A stretch of 64,000 nucleotides of DNA from positions 1 through 64,000 of the forward strand of contig JABXKD010000005.1 of the NCBI GenBank assembly GCA_013375475.1, read 5' to 3'. The position numbers were made by a program, and so were the translations under genes. Positions 52,034 to 60,441 of this stretch are shown piece after piece. Position 1 is the stretch's first letter. Every line of letters begins with the position of its first letter. The stretch comes from Promethearchaeota archaeon (GTDB taxonomy: Archaea; Asgardarchaeota; Lokiarchaeia; Sigyniarchaeales; SOKP01). The notes beneath the pieces were generated by a model that did not search any database, was not told the origin of the DNA, and was given only the letters and a program-made list of their open reading frames with translations.

Positions 52034-52522
52034 ATGAAAACATTAATTATATATTTCACAATGTCAGGAAGAACGAAAAAAACAGCTGAGGCTATTGGAA
52101 GTGCTTTAACCGATCATGAAGTGAGTTTTTTAGCATTACAATTAACTGGCAAATTTGTTGAAAAGATAAAAAAGCTAGATAAATTCGAGAATAATGATTA
52201 TTCAGCTGTTGAGTCAGAATTAAGTACTCTTGATGCTTCAAAGTATGATTTAATTATAATTGGTATGCCTACCTATGGAAATTTCCCTCCCAAGGTTTTT
52301 AACGAAATTTTAAGGAGAATGGGCAATTTAAACGGGAAAATGATAATTTCATTCAATACCGCTCGATTTTCAGGTGGTAAATGTCTTGACTATATGAAAG
52401 AGCAGATTAAAGAAATTGGTGGTAAGGTAATAGATCACTTCAAATTTAGGAAATTATTTTGGATTGGAACTAAAAAGGCAATTCAATTCGGTAAACGAGT
52501 CAATGAAAATGTTAAGTCGTGA
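52034..52522 (+). CDS. flavodoxin
   Basis: IIYFTMSGRTKKTAEAIG...IIGMPTYGNFPPKV. Confidence 0.85.
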   Translation: MKTLIIYFTMSGRTKKTAEAIGSALTDHEVSFLALQLTGKFVEKIKKLDKFENNDYSAVESELSTLDASKYDLIIIGMPTYGNFPPKVFNEILRRMGNLNGKMIISFNTARFSGGKCLDYMKEQIKEIGGKVIDHFKFRKLFWIGTKKAIQFGKRVNENVKS

Positions 52523-52747
52523 AGAATTGAAATTCATGTACTATTAAAAATAGTCTTGCCTTTTAAGTGAAAAGTCCATTTTCACCCTTTTTTCAAGAAA
52601 AAAAATGTTAAATAAGACCTTGGAGTTAGTAGTAGATTGCTTTTTCCAAAAAATTTTTATAATGCATTATACCCCAATATTCCCACTTCATCTTCAGCAT
52701 AAAATGTAATAGATTTCATTGCCTTTACATACTAATCATTATATTAA

Positions 52748-53842
52748 TTAGGATTTACCTTTAATAAGCTGAATGTATAAATCTACGATGTCTTTAGGAG
52801 GGACATTCTCCTTTTCCTTTTTGATGAGTTGGATAGCATTGGAAGGGCAAGTTGACACGCAATTTCCGCATCCAATACATCGATCTAAATCAACAGATGC
52901 TCTTCCATCTGCTATTGTTAATGCCTCCATTTTACACCGCTCTATACAGGTCTCGCAAGTTTCGCACAGTTCTTCATTTACCGCAGCAAAGTAGTTCGAT
53001 TCGATAAAATCAACAGGTTTGGGCATTTTTTTCAAGCTCGTCAAAATCTGGCAACAATCTCCGCAACAAGTACAAATGGATAATGGCATCTGACTATTTC
53101 CAGGCATCAACACTAATCCAGCGTCTTGTGCTTTTCGTAAGATGCCAATTGCTTCATTTTTGTTAATTTCCCTTACATATCCTACTTGCAAGCCCTGTAT
53201 AGCTCCCTCGTTTATTGAAATACATGTTTCTCGCAGATCGGTATGAGTACACGGTTTTCCTAAAATATCCATTCCTTGTTTACAAATACAATTAGTAACA
53301 CCAAATGGCCCATTTGCATTTTCAAATATTTGCTCCACATCGTCATAATTGCTGATGGATTGATTAATAGATAAACTCTTTTCTACGGGAATCGTGCGGA
53401 ACTGAAAGGGGGTGTTTGGATTAAGATATTCTTTTAAATATGGGCCATATAAATATTCTTTATAATCTTTGAAAAATTCCTTGGTTAGTCTATTCGCTTG
53501 ATACTCGAATATTCCAACAATAAACGGTGCACATGAATAACTCTTTCCATATCCAAGCATTTTTACTGTATCTCCTCCCTGGATGAGCCCTTTTTTAACC
53601 ATTTTATCTAATTTTTCTTCTAATTCTTCTTTAGGGATACCCCTATCCCTCATACGTCGATATATTGAATTTAATTTCTCGGGAAATGCCGTACTCAAAT
53701 TCAAAGCTAACTCAGCTTCTTCCAAGGTGAAAAGATGCTTTAAAATACGGATCTCAACTCCCGATTCTGTTGAAGGAAAACCAACGGGTAATTTATCAAG
53801 ATGTTCTTGCAATTTACGATATATTTTTTCCTTATTTTCCAT
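52748..53842 (-). CDS. [4Fe-4S] dicluster-containing protein
   Basis: CETCETCIERCKMEAL...CIGCGNCVSTCPSNAI plus a central Cys-rich CTCCGDCC. Confidence 0.85.
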   Translation of the reverse strand: MENKEKIYRKLQEHLDKLPVGFPSTESGVEIRILKHLFTLEEAELALNLSTAFPEKLNSIYRRMRDRGIPKEELEEKLDKMVKKGLIQGGDTVKMLGYGKSYSCAPFIVGIFEYQANRLTKEFFKDYKEYLYGPYLKEYLNPNTPFQFRTIPVEKSLSINQSISNYDDVEQIFENANGPFGVTNCICKQGMDILGKPCTHTDLRETCISINEGAIQGLQVGYVREINKNEAIGILRKAQDAGLVLMPGNSQMPLSICTCCGDCCQILTSLKKMPKPVDFIESNYFAAVNEELCETCETCIERCKMEALTIADGRASVDLDRCIGCGNCVSTCPSNAIQLIKKEKENVPPKDIVDLYIQLIKGKS

Positions 53843-54206
53843 AGTCGCTTCACTTCCTCAATTTGAGATTTTTTAGCTAAAATGTAACAAGAAAACTATT
53901 ATTTTTAGATATTTAACCCTTTTGTCAAAAAAAGGCGGTGTTAATTTTTAAGAATATTCTAAAAGCGTTCAAAAATAAACCTAATTTTAATATAACTGAG
54001 ACTGTTCATGTAACCTTCCTGTTCGTTTTTCTTTTATGGCGTAACCCTTAGAATCGATCAAACGCGGATAAAAAAGCGAATAGGCGCTCAATGTCCACAA
54101 ACCCGTTTAGATACGACTTTCTAAGAATTACCAATGAGTCCTACCCTACCTATTTAAACGGTACGAATTGTTATTATTGAGAAGTAAATTGTAAAAATCT
54201 CCCAAA

Positions 54207-54851
54207 TTATCCAAAATAATTATAATAATTAACCCAGAGCCAATTTTCACCCCATACTGTATCACTAATATTAGTGAAATCATATTCTTCCCACATTTCA
54301 AAATGGTATCCAACAGAAGTCCAATACCATACAGCGTCTGTTTGCGGTTCTATATAATAAATATAGCCATCTGAACATTCTATAAAACAAAACGCATGAC
54401 CATAAGCTCCATACGGAGTATCTATACCATAATTAATATCTATATCGTGGCTATATTCCATAACCGCAATTCTAACCCTCCAATTCATACTTTTTGCCCT
54501 CGTCATAAGCATAGCTGAAAAATCTCCACACATCCAAGTTTCATTTATATAATCAAAAGTATTTGTATTATCAATATCTAACCAGTTTTTAAATTCAAAA
54601 TAAGTTGGGATATCCGGAGCTGTTAAAGGCTCTTCAAAAGCATCTTGTAATGAATTATAATCTGCAAATAGACTGCTATAATCATTCATTAAATCGTTAT
54701 AATCATCTGTTAAATTACTATAATCATTCATTAAATCGTTATAGTCATTCATTAAATCGCTATAATCCTTTGCTAAATCATTAAATTTAGTATTCATATC
54801 AAAACCAATAAATATTGCTATACCTAAACCACTAGTTAAGCCTATTAACAT
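54207..54851 (-). CDS. membrane-anchored transglutaminase-like protein with heptad-repeat stalk
   Basis: Short hydrophobic N-terminus, repeated xxLxxDY heptads, then NETWMCGDFSAMLMTRAKSMNWRVRIA...YGHAFCFIE (Cys/His of a transglutaminase-like fold). Confidence 0.6.
   Translation of the reverse strand: MLIGLTSGLGIAIFIGFDMNTKFNDLAKDYSDLMNDYNDLMNDYSNLTDDYNDLMNDYSSLFADYNSLQDAFEEPLTAPDIPTYFEFKNWLDIDNTNTFDYINETWMCGDFSAMLMTRAKSMNWRVRIAVMEYSHDIDINYGIDTPYGAYGHAFCFIECSDGYIYYIEPQTDAVWYWTSVGYHFEMWEEYDFTNISDTVWGENWLWVNYYNYFG
54655..54790. repeat. ~21-bp tandem repeat encoding coiled-coil heptads (NDLMNDY-like)
   Basis: Repeated (t)cattcattaaatcgttataat units; encodes YSDLMNDYNDLMNDYSNLTDDYNDLMNDYSSLFADY. 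Confidence 0.8.
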
Positions 54852-54912
54852 TATTGTTAATCCAATTTTACCTGTTTTTTACGACGAGGATGGTACTATC
54901 CTTCGTGAATTA

Positions 54913-55506
54913 ATGTTAGCTTTTTTACTAGGATATTTCGATGGGGATGGAACTATTAAAAAAGATACTAACGCTGGAGCAATTTATTCGAACAATCTCG
55001 AATTTCTCACGGCAATAAAAAATGTTTTCAATTTAGGAAAGGTATCAGATGATAAAAGATTAGTATATAATCCTTCCACAAATACTTATTCTGAAAAGAA
55101 TCTTCATACCTTATATCTCAATAAAAGAATAATTAAGCAGATGATGAGTCTTGGTGTAGTATCAATGAAGAGAAAGAGTGTGGAATCTGAATTGATTAAA
55201 TTAAACGAACCTGTTATGACAAAGCAAAGAATGTGGTTAAAAAAGGTTTTACCCGCTAATTTCCTTAAGCAAATTCTTACCACTCATTCTCCAAGTAAAA
55301 TTGGTGAATTAGTAGGAGTTGATCATAATACACTACTAAAATTTATGAAAAATGTCTACAAACTTAATCCAAAAGATAAAGGATACTATATTAAATTATC
55401 TTATGAGAGAAAGCAAAGTTCAGCAATCACTAAGCTTAATAAATTATATAATGAAAGAACTCAGCATTTAATAGAAATTGGAGAAAAAAATCCATTTAAA
55501 CAATGA
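54913..55506 (+). CDS. LAGLIDADG homing endonuclease-like protein (single recognisable motif)
   Basis: LMLAFLLGYFDGDGTIKK; C-terminal HTH-like SPSKIGELVGVDHNTLLKFMK; resembles the C-terminal half of the ORF at 60431..62101. Confidence 0.8.
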   Translation: MLAFLLGYFDGDGTIKKDTNAGAIYSNNLEFLTAIKNVFNLGKVSDDKRLVYNPSTNTYSEKNLHTLYLNKRIIKQMMSLGVVSMKRKSVESELIKLNEPVMTKQRMWLKKVLPANFLKQILTTHSPSKIGELVGVDHNTLLKFMKNVYKLNPKDKGYYIKLSYERKQSSAITKLNKLYNERTQHLIEIGEKNPFKQ

Positions 55507-55598
55507 TCTTCTTCTTGTTTATTCATAAAAGCATAAAATTTTTATGATTTGCTATATTTTAGCTATTATATTAAATAAAATTTAAGAGATGATATATC

Positions 55599-57881
55599 AT
55601 AGTAAAGGTAAAGAACCCTGAGGAGATCGCGCATCTCATAACTGCGGGTTCATATGAAAAAAAGCGGCTATTTAGTATTATAGCCCATATAGATCACGGT
55701 AAAACAACTGCAAGCGACTATCTGTTAAGAAGAGCAGGATTAATGCGTGAAGAAGATGCCGGACAGCTCCAAATGACCGATTCAGATTTAGAATAAGACT
55801 TACTTTTTCTACTGAAAGAAGAGGAGCAGGCAAGAGGAATTACTATTTTCACGAGTGTAGTTTTATTAGCTTTCAATGACCCTAGAAAACCAGATGACGA
55901 CGAACCATACATCCTTCAAATTAACGATACTCCTGGGCATATTTCTTTTACCGGAGAAGTATCGCGTGCGCTTAGAGGTAGCGATGGCGCTATAATTCTC
56001 GTTGATGCTTTAGAGGGTGTCATGACTCAAACGGAAACCAATATTCGATTATCTGTTGGCGAAGAGTTTTGTAAACCTGTTCTATTTATAAATAAAGTAG
56101 ATCGCTTAATTAGCGAGCTTAAGTTAAGCCCAGAAGACACTTTTGCGAAAATTGACAAAATATCGAGACAAGTTAATGAATTAATCAAAAAGATTAGACC
56201 TGAAGGATCAGGTTGGGGCGTCGATTTTGCTAAAAATAGCGTTGCCGTTGGCTCAGCGAAGCATGGGTGGGGTTTTACATATGAGATTTTATTGGAAAAA
56301 GGTTTAAAGCCACAAGATGTATTCGCAAAATATAAAGAAGGCGATATTCAATGGTTGAGAGATAATCTTCCACTTGACGAGCCCATGTTAAGGATGGTTG
56401 TGGATCATTTACCTAATCCTGTAGAAGCTTCAAAGTATAGAATCCCTCATATATGGGGGGGCGATTTAAACTCAGAACTCGGACAATCTCTTCAAAAATG
56501 CGATCCTAAAGGTCCTCTCTATGGCATGATTACAAAAATATTCTTAGATCCACGAAGAGGGTATCAAGCTACTCTAATAGGTCGCGTTTTTTCTGGTACA
56601 TTCGATCACACTGATTCAATTTATTTGATAGGCGGTAGGAGTACAAATCGAGTAAAACGATTAGGTGTTATGGAAATAACAGATCTTTTAGATATTCCCC
56701 GAGTTCCAGCAGGTAATTTATTTGCCTTATACGGGTTTATTTGCCCATCTGGAGAGACATTTATGTCTGCAAGTGACGTACCAAAAGATAAGGAGGAAGC
56801 ATACCAATTACCCACCTTTGAAAAAATCCAATACGCCTGTGAACCCGTTGTTTCAAGAAGTATAAAAGCCCAAGATCCACAGGAGATAGATAAATTGACT
56901 ACAGTAGTAAACAAGTGGCTTCAAGCAGATCCAACTGCGATGTATCGTTTAGATAAAGAGTCTGGAGAATTTATATTAAGCGGAATTGATCCGCTTCAAA
57001 TTGAGATACTTACAAAGCGAATTAATAATCAAGTGGAAATTAATATTGGAGAGCCGATTATAGTATATCGAGAAAAAATAACCAAGAGAAGCAGAGATTA
57101 TTACACAAAATCAGCTAACACACATAATCGCATTTTGTTATACATTGAACCACTAGACGAGAAAACGGAAAAACTAATTGAGTCTGGAAAAATAACAGAT
57201 CTGATGAATGAAAAGGATAAAGCTAAAATCTTGAGAGAGGAAGCTGATTGGGACGCGAAAGAAGCTAGACGAATTGTTGATGTGTATCAAGGAAGCTTAC
57301 TCGTAAACGGTACCTCGGGATTACAACGATTCGATAAAGTTAAATCGTATTTAACGGCCGCTTTTAGGGATTGGCTTGGAGAATGTATTCTTGCGAAAGA
57401 ACCAGCCGCAGGATTTAAAGTTGTTTTCACAGATATGACAATTCACGAAGATACAAGGCATACATCATATGGTCAAATCGCTGGAATGGCTTTTTCAGCA
57501 ATGTCACTAGCTATGTTGGACGCTGGACCTCATCTTTTTGAACCCATTCAGAAAATTGACGTGAAAACTCCAGAAGGGACTGAGGGACCGGTAAATGCTA
57601 TTATTAGCAAGCGACGTGGTAAAATTACAAACGTAATTCCCGAAGGAGAGTACGTAAGAGTTCAGGGTGAAATTCCCGCAGCTGAAACTATTGGTATAGC
57701 TGACGATATTCGAGGTTCTACTCAAGGAAGGGCTTTTTTTGGATACGAATTTTCGGGATTTGAAAAAGTACCAAATAGTTTAGAAGAAGATCTTATCCTC
57801 GAAATTCGCAAACGTAAAGGTATGCCAGACCACTTGCCAAATACTTCAAGTTGGGATCGGTTTATTTACAAAAAGACTTAG
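55599..57881 (+). CDS. fusA: elongation factor 2, join(55599..55787, 55818..57881) across a 30-nt intron; start uncertain (possibly ATA)
   Basis: (M)VKVKNPEEIAHLITAGSYEKKRLFSIIAHIDHGKTTASDYLLRRAGLMREEDAGQLQMTDSD + EEEQARGITIF...DTPGHISFTGEVSRALRGSDGAIILVDALEGVMTQTETN. Confidence 0.88.
55788..55817 (+). other. candidate 30-nt BHB intron in EF-2
   Basis: Central helix TCAG(55782-85)/CTGA(55812-15); bulges AU|U and AA|G; inner stem TAGAATAAG(55789-97)/CTTTTTCTA(55803-11) with 8 of 9 pairs and loop ACTTA; removes an in-frame TAA and restores TDSDEEEQARGITI. Confidence 0.75.
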
Positions 57882-57910
57882 ATTTTTATTTTATTATTTT
57901 TTTTATATTT

Positions 57911-58489
57911 TTATTCTTCAGAAACTTTATAATAGAGCTTTCTAACTAGTTTTTGGAACGCTTCAATAACTCCTTGTCCTGTCAAAGCACTTGTTTTAAA
58001 GTATTCGATGATGTCATGTTCATTTACAAAGTTCCCAACATTAACATCCGAATTAATTTTCTCCTTATCAGAAGTCAAATCGTTTTCATTAATTAAGTCG
58101 ATTTTATTTCCAAAAAGTGCTATTGGAATATCTCCGCAATATTTTTTAAGTTCTTTAAACCACTTTTCAATGTGATCGTAGCTTTTTAATTCCTTAGGAG
58201 CGTGTGAAAATACAATAATCGCACCGCTACTACCATTATAAAATTTGCGACGCATTACTTCAAAGGTTTCTTGTCCTGCGATATCCCATATAAACAGCTT
58301 AACCTGCTTACCTTCTATTTTTTCTTCATAATTTGAGAATTGAGCCCCCAAAGTGGATATATAGTCTTTTTGAAACGATCCGGTGGTATATTTTTTAACC
58401 AGTGTCGTTTTACCAACAGCGGGATCACCAATAACAGTAATTTTAAATTTATATTCTTTTTCTCCTATTGACATAATCTTGATAGTCAA
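57911..58489 (-). CDS. Ras/Rab-like small GTPase
   Basis: GDPAVGKTTLVKKY, WDIAGQETFEVMRRKFY, GNKIDL, KTSALTGQGV. Confidence 0.93.
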   Translation of the reverse strand: MTIKIMSIGEKEYKFKITVIGDPAVGKTTLVKKYTTGSFQKDYISTLGAQFSNYEEKIEGKQVKLFIWDIAGQETFEVMRRKFYNGSSGAIIVFSHAPKELKSYDHIEKWFKELKKYCGDIPIALFGNKIDLINENDLTSDKEKINSDVNVGNFVNEHDIIEYFKTSALTGQGVIEAFQKLVRKLYYKVSEE

Positions 58490-58613
58490 AATTTCTTTAA
58501 ATATTTTTAACTATAGGAATTAGTCCAAATCTTAACATTTATAGAATTGAAGAAATATTATTAATATTAAGGGAATTTTGAAATGAATTGAAGAGAGTAA
58601 TATTGATGTAAAT

Positions 58614-59558
58614 ATGTCAGATGATCAAGAAAATCAAAATGAAGAAGAAACTAATATTGAGAAAGAAGAAACAAGAGAAGAAACAAGAGAAGAAATAAGA
58701 AAAGAACAAGACGATTTAGATGTATATATCTCAGATATGAAGAATCTCGAGACTGATTTTTCTGATTTAGAGGATCTTGACCTTGAAGAATTACAAGAAA
58801 TGCAAGAGGCAATTGCTAAGGTTAAAGAAATGGAAACCTTACAAAGTGAAGATGTTACTGAAGAGAAAATTTCAGAAGAATATGAATCCCTTGAATCTGA
58901 TGCTCAAAAAACCGAGCGTGAAGATTATTTAATGCAAAAAGAAGCTATGATTAGTGACTTCTCTGATATTGATAATATTGATTTTGACGAACTTCAGGAA
59001 ATGCAGAAAGCCATTGAGTCTGTACAACAAGAAGAAGACAAAGCAGTCGACACAGGAATAAGCGGATACCCAACTGGCAGCGCCGAATCCTCAGAATTAG
59101 AGGAACGCATAAAACAAGAACTCCTCGAGCGAAAACAAGAAACTAAAAAGGATATAATTACTCCCGAAAAATTTATAGATCGTGCAAAAAATAAGCGAGA
59201 CAAGATATGGTATCATGTACTTAATTACTTGGTCTATCAAGCAGAAGATCACATTGCCAGCAAGGAATTACTTTACGAAATGTTAAAAGAAGTCACCAGT
59301 AAAAGCCCTATTGATCCAATTCCCGAAAACCAATTCTACTTTGGACTAGGTTATATCCTTCGATTGACTCTGAACGAGAAGCAAGTTGTTAAATACTTTA
59401 GAGGAGGTAAATTTAAAATTAACATTGGAATTAAAGGGATTAGCGATCTTTTAGAAGAAGTGGGAGAGCCAATTAGTACGAGACCAATTTTAAAAGAAGA
59501 AGAAAAAAGAAAGATGTACAAGGAATTTCTCAACGACGATTTTTTTGATCAGATTTAA
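58614..59558 (+). CDS. hypothetical acidic protein with duplicated motif
   Basis: Acidic N-terminus with two copies of DFSD(L/I)(E/D)(D/N)(L/I)D(L/F)(E/D)ELQEMQ(E/K)AI, plus a globular C-terminal region. Confidence 0.65.
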   Translation: MSDDQENQNEEETNIEKEETREETREEIRKEQDDLDVYISDMKNLETDFSDLEDLDLEELQEMQEAIAKVKEMETLQSEDVTEEKISEEYESLESDAQKTEREDYLMQKEAMISDFSDIDNIDFDELQEMQKAIESVQQEEDKAVDTGISGYPTGSAESSELEERIKQELLERKQETKKDIITPEKFIDRAKNKRDKIWYHVLNYLVYQAEDHIASKELLYEMLKEVTSKSPIDPIPENQFYFGLGYILRLTLNEKQVVKYFRGGKFKINIGIKGISDLLEEVGEPISTRPILKEEEKRKMYKEFLNDDFFDQI

Positions 59559-59676
59559 TGAATAGATTATTGATGAAGTTTTTGTACACACAGCGAGATA
59601 ATTAAACTTATATATATCAGAAAAAATAATTAGTTACTGTTTTATTTAAAAAAATTAGAAAATATAGTGGTTATTT

Positions 59677-60441
59677 ATGGATATAGTAGATATCTTACAA
59701 GGGACGCTTAGTTTAATATATGTTTTAATTTCTTTCATTATCGGATTTACAATCATCTCCAAATATAGCAAATACAAGAATAGACTTTATATTCTAGTAG
59801 GACTGTGTTGGCTTATGTTGTCCACTCTTTGGCTACCAGAGGCTGCCTCATTCCTAATGAGCTTATTTATTCAACAAACTCTAGTAATAGATTGGTACTT
59901 TATAATAGGTAATGCCTTCGTTCCCGTTGCTTTATTCTGCTGGATTTTTGCTTATACAGATATGATCAGTCATCAGAAACAAAAACAAGCATTAGCACTT
60001 ATTGTTATCTTTGGTATTGTCTTTGAAGGACTATTTTTCTATCATTATTTCTTCTTGGATATTAGTTTGTTAGGGGTGATTAACCCGTTACGGCCCTTTA
60101 GTGCTGATTTGGGGTATTTCTTAATAATATTGTTGTTCATATCATTTCTGATCTTATTCGTAACAGGTTTCAAGTTTGCTAGAAGGTCTGTAAGGTCTGA
60201 AAATAAAGAAGTTAGACTAAAAGGGAAACTCCTTGAATTTGCTTTTATCACTTTTACAATTGCCGCTTTGCTTGAGAAAACCGCGAGATCACTTCTGATA
60301 GGAACGGTTTTTACTAATCCAACGGAGCCTATATTAGTAGTAATGTTAGTAGTTGTAAGAGTACTTTTAATTTCAAGCTCGATCGCCTTTTACGGTGGTT
60401 TTCTCCTACCACGATGGATGCGGGAGATTTTTAATCCATAA
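59677..60441 (+). CDS. multi-pass (about 7 TM) membrane protein
   Basis: Seven hydrophobic segments; family not recognised. Confidence 0.65.
   Translation: MDIVDILQGTLSLIYVLISFIIGFTIISKYSKYKNRLYILVGLCWLMLSTLWLPEAASFLMSLFIQQTLVIDWYFIIGNAFVPVALFCWIFAYTDMISHQKQKQALALIVIFGIVFEGLFFYHYFFLDISLLGVINPLRPFSADLGYFLIILLFISFLILFVTGFKFARRSVRSENKEVRLKGKLLEFAFITFTIAALLEKTARSLLIGTVFTNPTEPILVVMLVVVRVLLISSSIAFYGGFLLPRWMREIFNP

Noticed and set aside
54655-54790. 21-bp repeats as a CRISPR-like or regulatory array
   Set aside because: Units are contiguous, in frame, and encode coiled-coil heptads.
54913-55506. LAGLIDADG ORF as an intein
   Set aside because: No flanking extein sequence in frame and no intein splicing motifs (block A Cys/Ser or terminal HN-C/S/T); treated as free-standing.
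55600-57881. EF-2 as pseudogene because of TAA and missing start
   Set aside because: All downstream motifs are intact over ~690 codons and the TAA lies within a structured insert; decay is unlikely, though raw-read confirmation is needed.
58614-59100. Firm ubiquitin-interacting motif assignment
   Set aside because: The ELQEMQ(E/K)AI repeats lack the full UIM consensus (conserved downstream Ser not consistently placed).
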